A stretch of 64,000 bases of DNA from Rhodovarius crocodyli. Lineage in GTDB: Bacteria; Pseudomonadota; Alphaproteobacteria; Acetobacterales; Acetobacteraceae. The notes under the pieces were generated by a model. The model ran no database searches, was not told where the DNA came from, and saw nothing but the letters and a program-made list of their open reading frames with translations. Where the stretch lies: the NCBI RefSeq assembly GCF_004005855.1, contig NZ_SACL01000001.1:1054001-1118000 (forward strand), written 5' to 3'. Within the stretch, counting starts at the first letter, position 1. Each line of letters starts with the position of its first letter. Both the position numbers and the translations under genes were made by a program. Positions 10,763 to 17,854 of the stretch are shown here, one piece after another.

Positions 10763-12099
10763 GCGGGGGCCAGCCAGTCGGGACGGCGCTGGCCGGCCAG
10801 CAGGGCCTCGAAGCCCTGGCGTTCGCGGATCACGGCCCACTGGCTGCCCTCGACCAGCACCTCGGCGGCCAGGGGCCGGGAGTTGTAGGTGCTGCTCATC
10901 GACGCGCCATAGGCGCCGGCATCCAGGATGCCCACCAGCTCACCGGGCGGCAGGGCCGGCAGGGGCCGCGCGACGGCGAAGGTGTCGGAGCTTTCGCAGA
11001 CCGGGCCCACCACGTCGGCCGGGCTGGCAGGGGCGCGATAGGCGGCGGGAGAGACCGGCAGGATGCCGTGCCAGGCGCCGTACATGGCCGGCCGCGCCAG
11101 GTCGTTCATCGCGGCGTCCAGGATGACGAAGCGGCGGCCGGGTGCCTGCTTCTCGATCACGACCTGGGACAGCAGCATGCCGGCGGGGCCGACCAGCCAG
11201 CGCCCGGGCTCGATCATCAGCTGCAGGCCGAGATTGCCGAGCCCCTCATGGATCGCACCCGCCAGCGCGGCGGGGGAGGCCGGCTGCTCGTCGCGATAGG
11301 CGATGCCGAGGCCGCCGCCGCAATCCACGCGCGGCACGGGCAGGCCCTGGGCGCGGAGCGCGGAGACCAGCTCACCCAGGCGCCGATAGGCCGCGACATA
11401 GGGGCGCACGCCGCCGGTGATCTGGCTGCCGATGTGCACGGCCAGGCCCATGACCTCCAGCCCCGGCATGCGGCACAGGCGGGCGTACAGCTCGGGCGCT
11501 TCCTCGATGGCGACGCCGAACTTGTTCTCGGCCTTGCCGGTCGTGATCTTCTCATGCGTGCCGGCATCCACGTCCGGGTTCACGCGCAGGGCCACGCGCA
11601 TGCGCCGGCCGAGCGATTCCGCCAGCGCCGACAGCATGACCGCTTCCTCGGCGCTTTCGAGGTTGATCTGGTGGATGTCCTCCGCGATCGCGAGGCGCAT
11701 CTCGCGCTCTGTCTTGCCGACGCCGGAGAAGACGATGTGGTGCCCCGGAATGCCGGCGGCGCGGGCCAGGCGCAGCTCGCCCTCGCTGACCACGTCGGCG
11801 CCGCAGCCCTCGGCCGCCAGCAGGGACAGGATGGCCAGGTTGGGATTGGATTTGACGGCGAAATGCACCTCGGCCGGCAGGGCCGCGTCCTTCAGCGCGC
11901 CCAGCAGGGCGCGGGCGCGGCTGCGCAGCGTGGTGGCGGAATAGACCCAGGTGGGGGTGCCCACGGCGGCGGCGATGCGCGCCAGCGGCACTTCCTCCAT
12001 CAGCAGGCCGGCAGAGGGGTCCATGCGCAGCATGGGCCGTTCGGCCAGAAGCTCCGGCAGGGAGGGGTCGGGGGTGGTGTATGCAGCGTCGAGTGCCAT
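10759..12099 (-). CDS. lysA: diaminopimelate decarboxylase
   Basis: PLP-dependent alanine-racemase-fold enzyme of 446 residues that converts meso-diaminopimelate to lysine, the last step of lysine synthesis. The PLP lysine is in HFAVKSNPN; DCGGGLGI (phosphate binding), EPGRWLVGPAG and CESSDTF, with the catalytic Cys near the C terminus, are all present. ATG at 12099 is used; an in-frame GTG two codons upstream (12105) is the alternative, and neither has a strong Shine-Dalgarno sequence. It is the first gene of a two-gene unit with the DUF4175 gene and is divergent from a GNAT gene. Confidence 0.95.
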   Translation of the reverse strand: MALDAAYTTPDPSLPELLAERPMLRMDPSAGLLMEEVPLARIAAAVGTPTWVYSATTLRSRARALLGALKDAALPAEVHFAVKSNPNLAILSLLAAEGCGADVVSEGELRLARAAGIPGHHIVFSGVGKTEREMRLAIAEDIHQINLESAEEAVMLSALAESLGRRMRVALRVNPDVDAGTHEKITTGKAENKFGVAIEEAPELYARLCRMPGLEVMGLAVHIGSQITGGVRPYVAAYRRLGELVSALRAQGLPVPRVDCGGGLGIAYRDEQPASPAALAGAIHEGLGNLGLQLMIEPGRWLVGPAGMLLSQVVIEKQAPGRRFVILDAAMNDLARPAMYGAWHGILPVSPAAYRAPASPADVVGPVCESSDTFAVARPLPALPPGELVGILDAGAYGASMSSTYNSRPLAAEVLVEGSQWAVIRERQGFEALLAGQRRPDWLAPA

Positions 12100-12146
12100 T
12101 TGCACGGCACCATATAGGAAGCCGGCGCGGGATGGTATGACGCAGC

Positions 12147-12971
12147 ATGGCCAATATCCGCAGCCTTTCCACCGCCGAGATGACCCTGCCCGTCGAATGG
12201 GCGGCCCGGGAGGGCTGGAACCCGGGGCTGGACGATGTTCCGGCCTTCCTGGCTGAGGACCCCGGTGCCTTCCTGGTGCTGGAGGAAGCGGGGGTGGCGC
12301 GCAGCTGCATCAGCGCCGTGCGCTATGGGGCCGAGATGGGCTTCATCGGCTTCTATATCGCGGACCCCGCGATCAGGGGGCGGGGCCTGGGCTTCGCGCT
12401 GTGGCAGGCGGCGATGGCGCGGCTGGAAGGGCGCGTGATCGGGCTGGATGGGGTGGTGGCCCAGCAGGAGAATTACCGGAAATCGGGCTTCGCGCTGGCC
12501 TGGAACAACGCGCGCTACACGGTGGCCCGGGCGCCGCGCTGGCCCGTGCCGCAGGGCGTGGTGCCGGCGGCGGCGGTGGATTTCGGCGCGCTGGTGGCGC
12601 TGGACGCCGCGTGCTTCGGCACGCCGCGCCCGGCCTTCCTGCGTGCCTGGATCGAGACGCCGGGCCATGTGGCGGTGGCGCTGCCGGGCGGCGCGGGGCT
12701 GGCCGCGCTGCGCCCCTGCCGCGAGGGCCACAAGATAGGCCCGCTGCTGGCGCCCGATGCGGCGGGCGCGCGCCTGCTGTTCCAGGGCCTGGCGGCACAG
12801 GCCCCCGGCCCCCTGACGCTGGACGTGCCGGAGGACCACGCCCCCGCCGTGGCCCTGGCGCGCGAGGCGGGCATGGAAAAGGTGTTCGAGACGGCGCGCA
12901 TGTATGCGGGCCCTGCCCCCGCCATCGACCGCGCGCGGCTGTTCGGGGTCGCGAGCTTCGAGCTGGGTTAG
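12147..12971 (+). CDS. GNAT family N-acetyltransferase with C-terminal YitH-like domain
   Basis: A 274-residue protein. The N-terminal half is a GNAT domain with the acetyl-CoA pyrophosphate-binding loop RGRGLGFALW near residue 75 and a following QQENYRKSGF, typical of the last strand-helix of the fold. The C-terminal half (about residues 140-274) resembles the second acetyltransferase-like domain seen in YitH-type proteins. The substrate cannot be told from sequence. It is divergent from lysA and its stop overlaps by 4 nt the stop of the convergent phosphatase-kinase gene. Confidence 0.82.
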   Translation: MANIRSLSTAEMTLPVEWAAREGWNPGLDDVPAFLAEDPGAFLVLEEAGVARSCISAVRYGAEMGFIGFYIADPAIRGRGLGFALWQAAMARLEGRVIGLDGVVAQQENYRKSGFALAWNNARYTVARAPRWPVPQGVVPAAAVDFGALVALDAACFGTPRPAFLRAWIETPGHVAVALPGGAGLAALRPCREGHKIGPLLAPDAAGARLLFQGLAAQAPGPLTLDVPEDHAPAVALAREAGMEKVFETARMYAGPAPAIDRARLFGVASFELG

Positions 12972-14692
12972 GTGTAGAGCCGGTACAGCAGCGCCAGTAC
13001 CGTCACGCCCAGCACCGCGCAGCTGGCCTGCCAGAACAGCAGCGGATTGCGCTGCAGCAGCGGGCGCGGCGCGCCGAAGGCCGTGTTGGGGTGGCGCAGG
13101 TCGAACAGGAACTCCGACAATTCCTCGTAGCGGTCGGCGGGGTCCACCGCGACCGCCTTTTCCAGCGCCGCATCCAGCCAGGCCGGCACATGGCGATGGT
13201 CCTCTGAGGCCGGCTGGTAGCGCAGGCGGCGCTGCTGGGCACGGCTGCGGGCCTGCGCCACCGCCGCGCCATAGGGCAGCCGCCCCGTCAGCATCTGATA
13301 GGCGATGACGCCCAGCGAAAACAGGTCCGAGCGCGGGGTCCCGGCCTCGCCCAGGAAGTATTCGGGGGCGGTGAACTGGACCGTGCCGAGGATCTCGGCC
13401 TCCTCCGGGGTGCCGGCCGCCTCGGCCACGCCGGCCACGCGGGTGGAGCCGAAATCGATGATCTTCACCGTGCCGGTGCGGTCGATCATGATGTTCTCGG
13501 GCCGCAGGTCCTGGTGCAGGATTTCCTTGCGGTGGAAGGCGCGCAGGCCGCGCGCCACCTGCTCCACGATGTCGCGCACCTGTTCCAGCGTGGGGTGCTG
13601 GTTGTCGCGCATCCATTGGGACAGGGTCTGGCCCTCGATGTATTCGCTGACGACGTAGAGGTAGCGCTGCTCTCCGGGGCGGCCGCGCGGGCGCAGCACA
13701 TGGGCGCTGTCCACCCGGCGCGCGACCCATTCCTCCAGCATGAAGCGCTTCAGATAGGCCGCGTCCTCACGCAGGTCGACGGAGGGGACCTTCAGCGCGA
13801 CCAGCGCGCCATCGGCCATGTCCTCGGCCAGCCAGATATGGGAGCGCGCGCTGGCGTGCAGCTGGCGCTGGATGCGGTAGCCGTCGAATTCCATGCGCGG
13901 GGACAGCGCGGGCGGCAGGCGCAGGGCCTCGGCCAGGGTCAGGGCCTCGGCCGCGTCGGGGGCGGGCACGGCGTCGACGCGGATCAGCTGGACGGTCAGA
14001 TTGTCCGTGCTGCCGGCCTCCAGCGCCGCCTCCGCGATGCGCCGGGCGGCGGCGTCCAGGTCGGCCGTGCCCTCATGGACGATGCGGGCGATGTCGCGCG
14101 GGGGGACGTGCTCATAGACGCCGTCGGTCACCAGCAGGAACACGTCGCCGGGCGAGACGGGCTCGGCGTGATAGTCGATGTCCACCTCGCGCGCGGCCCC
14201 CAGCGCCCGGCCCAGATAGGATTGCCGGGAGGAGACGATGACGCGGTGGTCCTCCGTCAGCTGTTCCAGCGACTGGCCGGCCAGGCGATAGATCCGGCTG
14301 TCGCCCACATGCAGCAGATGCGCGGTGGCGGAGGCCAGCACCAGCACGGACAGGGTGCAGACATAGCCCTTGTCCATGTCCTCCGTGCCCATGGCGGAGC
14401 GCGTCTGGGCATGCAGCCAGGAATTGGTGGCCGCGATCACCCGCTGGGCGGAGGTGCGGACCGTCCAGGCGGGGGAGGTGCAGTAGTAGTCGTTGAGGAA
14501 GCTTTTCACCGCCGTCTCGGCGGCGATGTGGCCGACGGCGCTGGAGCTGATGCCGTCCGCCAGGGCGACGGCGATGCCCTTGGCGCGCAGCAGCGCGTCC
14601 TCGGGCACCAGCAGGCCGTGGAAGTCCTGGTTGGCTTCCTTGCGGCCCTTGTCGGAATACTGCCCGGCCGAGATGCGCAGCGCGGCGGTCAT
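12968..14692 (-). CDS. bifunctional PP2C-type protein phosphatase / Ser-Thr protein kinase, membrane-anchored
   Basis: A 574-residue fusion. Residues about 1-235 form a PP2C phosphatase domain (NQDFHGL, ADGISSSAVG, HVGDSRIYRL, VTDGVYE; the Asp residues bind metal). Residues about 260-540 form a Hanks-type kinase: VALKVPS with the ATP lysine, HQDLRPENIM as catalytic loop and IIDFGS as the metal-binding DFG. The C terminus is one hydrophobic segment (ASCAVLGVTVLALLYRLY), so the enzyme is probably tethered with its catalytic domains in the cytoplasm. ATG at 14692 is chosen; an upstream in-frame extension overlaps the channel gene. It lies 19 bp behind the formate/nitrite channel gene, a pairing known from nitrate/nitrite loci, which suggests it controls nitrite uptake or assimilation (inference). 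Confidence 0.92.
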   Translation of the reverse strand: MTAALRISAGQYSDKGRKEANQDFHGLLVPEDALLRAKGIAVALADGISSSAVGHIAAETAVKSFLNDYYCTSPAWTVRTSAQRVIAATNSWLHAQTRSAMGTEDMDKGYVCTLSVLVLASATAHLLHVGDSRIYRLAGQSLEQLTEDHRVIVSSRQSYLGRALGAAREVDIDYHAEPVSPGDVFLLVTDGVYEHVPPRDIARIVHEGTADLDAAARRIAEAALEAGSTDNLTVQLIRVDAVPAPDAAEALTLAEALRLPPALSPRMEFDGYRIQRQLHASARSHIWLAEDMADGALVALKVPSVDLREDAAYLKRFMLEEWVARRVDSAHVLRPRGRPGEQRYLYVVSEYIEGQTLSQWMRDNQHPTLEQVRDIVEQVARGLRAFHRKEILHQDLRPENIMIDRTGTVKIIDFGSTRVAGVAEAAGTPEEAEILGTVQFTAPEYFLGEAGTPRSDLFSLGVIAYQMLTGRLPYGAAVAQARSRAQQRRLRYQPASEDHRHVPAWLDAALEKAVAVDPADRYEELSEFLFDLRHPNTAFGAPRPLLQRNPLLFWQASCAVLGVTVLALLYRLYT

Positions 14693-14711
14693 CGGCCGGG
14701 AACCCTTGTGC

Positions 14712-15524
14712 TCAGGCGGGCTTGCGCTTGGGCGCGGTGCGGACATGGGTGGAATACAGCGTGAGACCCACGAAGGTGATGCCGCCCACCAGGTTGCCGA
14801 TCACGGTCGGGATCTCGTTCCACAGCATGTAGTCCCAGAAGGAGAAGTGACCGCCCAGCATCAGGCCCGAGGGGAACAGGTACATGTTCACGATCGAATG
14901 CTCGAAGCCCATGTAGAAGAACACCATGATGGGCATCCACATGGCGATCACCTTGCCGGAGACGGAGGTGGACATCATGGCCGCGACCACGCCGGTGGAC
15001 ACCATCCAGTTGCAGAGCACGCCGCGGATGAACAGCGTCAGCATGCCGGCGGCGCCATGGGCGGCATAGCCGACGGTCCGGCCCTCACCGATGCTGCCGA
15101 TGCGCTGGCCGACGGCGTTCGGTGCCTCCGTGAAGCCGAAGGTGAAGATGATGGCCATCATGACCGCGACGGTCAGCGCGCCCGCGAAATTGCCGAAGAA
15201 CACGATGGTCCAGTTGCGCAGCATGCCGCCCACGGTCACGCCCGGGCGCTTGTCGATCACGGCCAGCGGCACGAGGGTGAACACGCCCGTCAGCAGGTCG
15301 AAGCCCAGCAGGTACAGCAGGCAGAAGCCCACCGGGAACAGGATGGCGCCCACCAGCGGCTGGCCGGTCTGCACCGTGATGGTCACGGCAAAGGCGGCGG
15401 CCAGGGCCAGGATCGCGCCCGCCATATAGGCGCGGATGAAGGTGTCGCGGGTGGACATGAAGACCTTCGCCTCGCCGGCGTCGATCATCTTGGTCACGAA
15501 TTCCTGGGGCGCCAGGTAAGACAT
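14712..15524 (-). CDS. formate/nitrite transporter family channel (FocA/NirC)
   Basis: A 270-residue inner-membrane protein with about six hydrophobic segments and FNT-type loops (GFDLLTGVF, GNFAGALTVA, RGVLCNWMVS, GFEHSIVNMYL). The family forms pentameric channels for formate, nitrite or similar small anions. Whether this one prefers nitrite is inferred from the kinase-phosphatase behind it. The start has TGGAG at good spacing. Its leader contains a perfect hairpin at 15652-15671. Family assignment is secure; substrate is not. Confidence 0.92.
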   Translation of the reverse strand: MSYLAPQEFVTKMIDAGEAKVFMSTRDTFIRAYMAGAILALAAAFAVTITVQTGQPLVGAILFPVGFCLLYLLGFDLLTGVFTLVPLAVIDKRPGVTVGGMLRNWTIVFFGNFAGALTVAVMMAIIFTFGFTEAPNAVGQRIGSIGEGRTVGYAAHGAAGMLTLFIRGVLCNWMVSTGVVAAMMSTSVSGKVIAMWMPIMVFFYMGFEHSIVNMYLFPSGLMLGGHFSFWDYMLWNEIPTVIGNLVGGITFVGLTLYSTHVRTAPKRKPA

Positions 15525-15837
15525 GCTCGATTTCTCCAGAGGGAAGCGTGGTGGGCGATACCCGCGCCCGCGCCCTCATCCGCGCGTCCTGCCGGGCAGC
15601 AGGCGCGGTACCGGGCTTGCCGGTGCGATGATGGCGGGAAGGAAACGGGCAAGGCCGGAATGAACCGGCCTGCTGCACGGAGACCCTGTCCTCAGACGGC
15701 GGACCGCCCTTGGCCCGTGGTTGCAGCGCTTATGCCGACCGGAACGCCCTTGCCCCGATCAGCCTGTTTTTTGGACATATCGGGCCAGATGGCACAAAAC
15801 AACATATATTTGCGTAATGTCGGGGCAGATTGGAGGG
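15525..15837. other. intergenic region between the FNT channel gene and SapC-family gene
   Basis: 313 bp without a convincing gene. A perfect hairpin, AGGCCGG-AATGAA-CCGGCCT, lies at 15652-15671 in the channel-gene leader. Nearer the SapC stop, a motif recurs: TGCCCCGAT at 15751, TATCGGGCCAGATGG at 15778 and TGTCGGGGCAGATTGG at 15818 (the first is inverted). The stretch 15765-15815 is AT-rich for this genome and could carry the channel-gene promoter. Nothing else is recognised. Confidence 0.4.
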
Positions 15838-16554
15838 CTAGGCCGCGATTGCCGCCATTTTGGGCAGCTCGGCCATGGAAAAGAGGTGCGCGTAGACGGC
15901 CTCCAGATAGCCCTTGTCCCGCAGCTCGGTCAGCTGGGCGCCGTCGAGGCGGGAGAACGCCTCTTTCTGGATGGCGCGGAAGCCCTCGATCTTGGTGGGC
16001 TGGCCGTCGCGCTGGAACTGCACGGCGGCGGGCTGCAGCAGGCCCAGCGTGTTCAGGGCCTCGCACATGGTGCGGGTGCGCTGCATGGCGCGTTCCAGGT
16101 CGCGGGTGAAGGCGAAGGCCTTGTCCAGCGCGGGGGCGGGCTTGCCGGCCTCGAACAGGGGCTCTCCTTCCCCGGAGAGCTGGGCGGCGGTGGGGTCCAG
16201 GCACAGGGCCATGTCCTCTGCCCCGTCGCGCAGGCGGGCCAGGAAGAAGGGATAGCGGCGCAGATAGGCGGGGATGTAGAGCCCCTCGGGCCAGCTGCCG
16301 TCCGGGCCGACATGGGGGTTGCGGCCGGGCGTGAGGCCCATGATGGCCACCGGCATGTGCGGGGCCTCCGCCGTGAACACCACGGGGTGGTGGCGGCCGG
16401 CGACGGCCATTTCCTCCTGCGCGACGGGCACGGCGGCGAGTTCGGCCGCGAAACCGTAGCCCGCGTCGCGAAGGCGCAGCGTGCCGTGGCGCTCGGGCGT
16501 CACGGGTTCCAGCGCGCGATAGAGCGAAGGCAGCAGCGTGGTCTCGCCGGTCAT
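15838..16554 (-). CDS. SapC family protein
   Basis: A 238-residue protein matching the alphaproteobacterial SapC family (PF07277-type): PVAQEEM near the N terminus, a PHVGPDGSWPEGLYIPAYLR core, RRYPFFLAR, a GEGEPLFEAGKPAP loop and a C-terminal IYAHL-like AVYAHLFSM. There is no signal peptide or membrane segment. In Caulobacter- and Sphingomonas-type genomes SapC genes often sit beside JmjC/cupin-like genes and TonB receptors; here a JmjC gene lies 1.3 kb away on the opposite strand. The biochemical role is unknown. The start has GGGAGGAT, and the palindrome CCCGATATCGGG lies 10 bp upstream. Confidence 0.85.
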   Translation of the reverse strand: MTGETTLLPSLYRALEPVTPERHGTLRLRDAGYGFAAELAAVPVAQEEMAVAGRHHPVVFTAEAPHMPVAIMGLTPGRNPHVGPDGSWPEGLYIPAYLRRYPFFLARLRDGAEDMALCLDPTAAQLSGEGEPLFEAGKPAPALDKAFAFTRDLERAMQRTRTMCEALNTLGLLQPAAVQFQRDGQPTKIEGFRAIQKEAFSRLDGAQLTELRDKGYLEAVYAHLFSMAELPKMAAIAA

Positions 16555-16563
16555 GTCGATCCT

Positions 16564-16575
16564 CCCGATATCGGG
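16564..16575. promoter_or_regulatory. perfect palindrome CCCGATATCGGG upstream of the SapC-family gene
   Basis: A 12-bp perfect palindrome immediately upstream of the SapC Shine-Dalgarno sequence, in the divergent gap between SapC and the first repeat-protein gene. ATCGGG half-sites also occur three times beyond the SapC stop. It may be an operator; no binding protein is identifiable. Confidence 0.35.
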
Positions 16576-16810
16576 TGGTTGTGGGGTCGGGGGCGGAACG
16601 GCGCAAGGGAATGCGGCGTTGCATCATGCGAACCGATGAAATGGCGTCGTCGAAATCCGGTAGAGGACTTGGCCGAAGCTTCGCCGTAACGGCGAATTCA
16701 ACCGCCTGGCGCCACAGTTCCGCCGCAAGATTTTGGAAACACTTGCAAAGGACAATCGACTGGCAGAGATTCCAGTCGCGCCATCCAGGCAGACCAGACA
16801 GGACAACCCA

Positions 16811-17266
16811 ATGGCAGATGAAGAGAAGAAGCCGGCGCTCGGCAGGCGATTGCTGGTGGTGCGTGGCGTGGCGGCGGCCGGCGCGGCGGGTGCCGCCGTG
16901 GGCGCGCTGCTGCCTGGCGACGCGGCGGCCCAGCCCTATACCGGCATCACCGATGCGGACCCCAGCGACGGCCCCGGCCGTGGCCGTGGCGGCCGGCGCG
17001 GCACCGGCATCACCGACAACGACCCGAGCGACGGTGCCGGCAACGGCCGTGGCGGCTATCGCCCGCGCGGCACCGGCATCACGGACAGTGACCCGAACGA
17101 CGGCGCCGGCAACGGTCGTGGCCGCCGCGGTACCGGCCTGACGGACAGCGACCCCAATGATTCGCCCGGCAACGGGCGCGGGCGCCGCGGCACCGGCCTG
17201 ACCGACAACGACCCCAACGATTCGCCGGGCAACGGCCGTGGCGGCTACCGCCGCGGCGGCAAGTAG
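16811..17266 (+). CDS. exported repeat protein 1 (five TG[IL]TDxDPxDGxGNGRG repeats)
   Basis: I do not recognise a named family. The 151-residue product starts with a basic region and a Tat-like signal (GRRLLVV, then an Ala/Gly-rich hydrophobic stretch ending GDAAAQ near residue 40). The mature part is five repeats of about 20-23 residues: TGITDADPSDGPGRGRGG, TGITDNDPSDGAGNGRGG and so on, ending YRRGGK. Each repeat has three acidic positions (D-x-D-P-x-D) followed by a Gly/Arg-rich loop. The D-x-D-x-x-D-G spacing recalls calcium-binding loops, but that is inference. ATG at 16811 is chosen because AGGA precedes it and the signal peptide begins there. A paralogue and a JmjC oxygenase gene follow. 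Confidence 0.8.
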   Translation: MADEEKKPALGRRLLVVRGVAAAGAAGAAVGALLPGDAAAQPYTGITDADPSDGPGRGRGGRRGTGITDNDPSDGAGNGRGGYRPRGTGITDSDPNDGAGNGRGRRGTGLTDSDPNDSPGNGRGRRGTGLTDNDPNDSPGNGRGGYRRGGK

Positions 17267-17285
17267 GCGCCGCGTCATCGTTTCA

Positions 17286-17315
17286 GGCCATGGACGGCCC
17301 GTGCCGCCCATGGCC
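17286..17315 (+). terminator. strong hairpin between the two repeat-protein genes (attenuator or processing site)
   Basis: Arms GGCCATGGACGGC and GCCGCCCATGGCC pair at 12 of 13 positions around a CCGT loop, 20 bp after the stop of repeat protein 1. No T-run follows, so it is not a classic intrinsic terminator. It could partly attenuate read-through or protect the upstream mRNA, giving different amounts of the two repeat proteins. Confidence 0.5.
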
Positions 17316-17371
17316 AAATGTAACGGAAGGTTCCACCCACCTCACTTCACGGCAGGCAGGAAGAAACGCCC

Positions 17372-17851
17372 ATGAGCGACGATAACAACGAGAACAAGCC
17401 ACGTCTGGGGCGTCGCCAACTGGTGGTCAGGCTGACGGTGCTGGGCGCTGCTGGCGCCACCGCCGCCTGTGTGCCCGCGCAGCCCGTCGGCTATGCGCCG
17501 GCCCCCGTCTATCGCGGCACGGGCATCACGGATGCCGACCCCAATGACGGCCCGGGCAACGGGCGCGGCGGCTATCGTCGCGGCACCGGCATCACCGACA
17601 GCGACCCGAATGACGGCGTGGGCAACGGCCGTGGCGGGTATCGCGGCGGCTATCGCACCGGCATCACCGATGCGGACCCGAGCGACGGGCCCGGCAACGG
17701 CCGTGGCGGCCGGCGCGGCACGGGCATCACGGATGCCGACCCCAGCGACGGCCCGGGCAACGGGCGCGGCGGGTATCGCGGCGGCTATCGCAGCGGCCTG
17801 ACCGACAGCGACCCGCGTGACGGCGTGGGCCGTGGCCGCCGGGGCTACTGA
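17372..17851 (+). CDS. exported repeat protein 2, possible lipoprotein (five TG[IL]TDxDPxDGxGNGRG repeats)
   Basis: Paralogue of repeat protein 1, 159 residues. The N terminus has a Tat-like GRRQLVVR followed by LTVLGAAGATAAC; the Cys at about residue 34 could be a lipidation site, although the lipobox (TAAC) is not ideal. The mature part has five repeats, e.g. TGITDADPNDGPGNGRGGY and TGITDSDPNDGVGNGRGGY, with GGY(R) spacers, ending SGLTDSDPRDGVGRGRRGY. AGGAAG precedes the ATG. The stop is only 3 nt before the start of the JmjC oxygenase gene, so the two are almost certainly co-translated. Function is unknown; a substrate role for the oxygenase is proposed. Confidence 0.8.
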   Translation: MSDDNNENKPRLGRRQLVVRLTVLGAAGATAACVPAQPVGYAPAPVYRGTGITDADPNDGPGNGRGGYRRGTGITDSDPNDGVGNGRGGYRGGYRTGITDADPSDGPGNGRGGRRGTGITDADPSDGPGNGRGGYRGGYRSGLTDSDPRDGVGRGRRGY

Positions 17852-17854
17852 TCC

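Noticed and set aside
8228-10888. Long plus-strand open frame opposite the DUF4175 gene
   Set aside because: Composition is the reverse image of the coiled-coil gene; no ribosome-binding site, no family resemblance.
16950-17850. CRISPR-like direct repeats
   Set aside because: Repeats are in phase with two exported proteins and lack unique spacers of constant size; they are coding.
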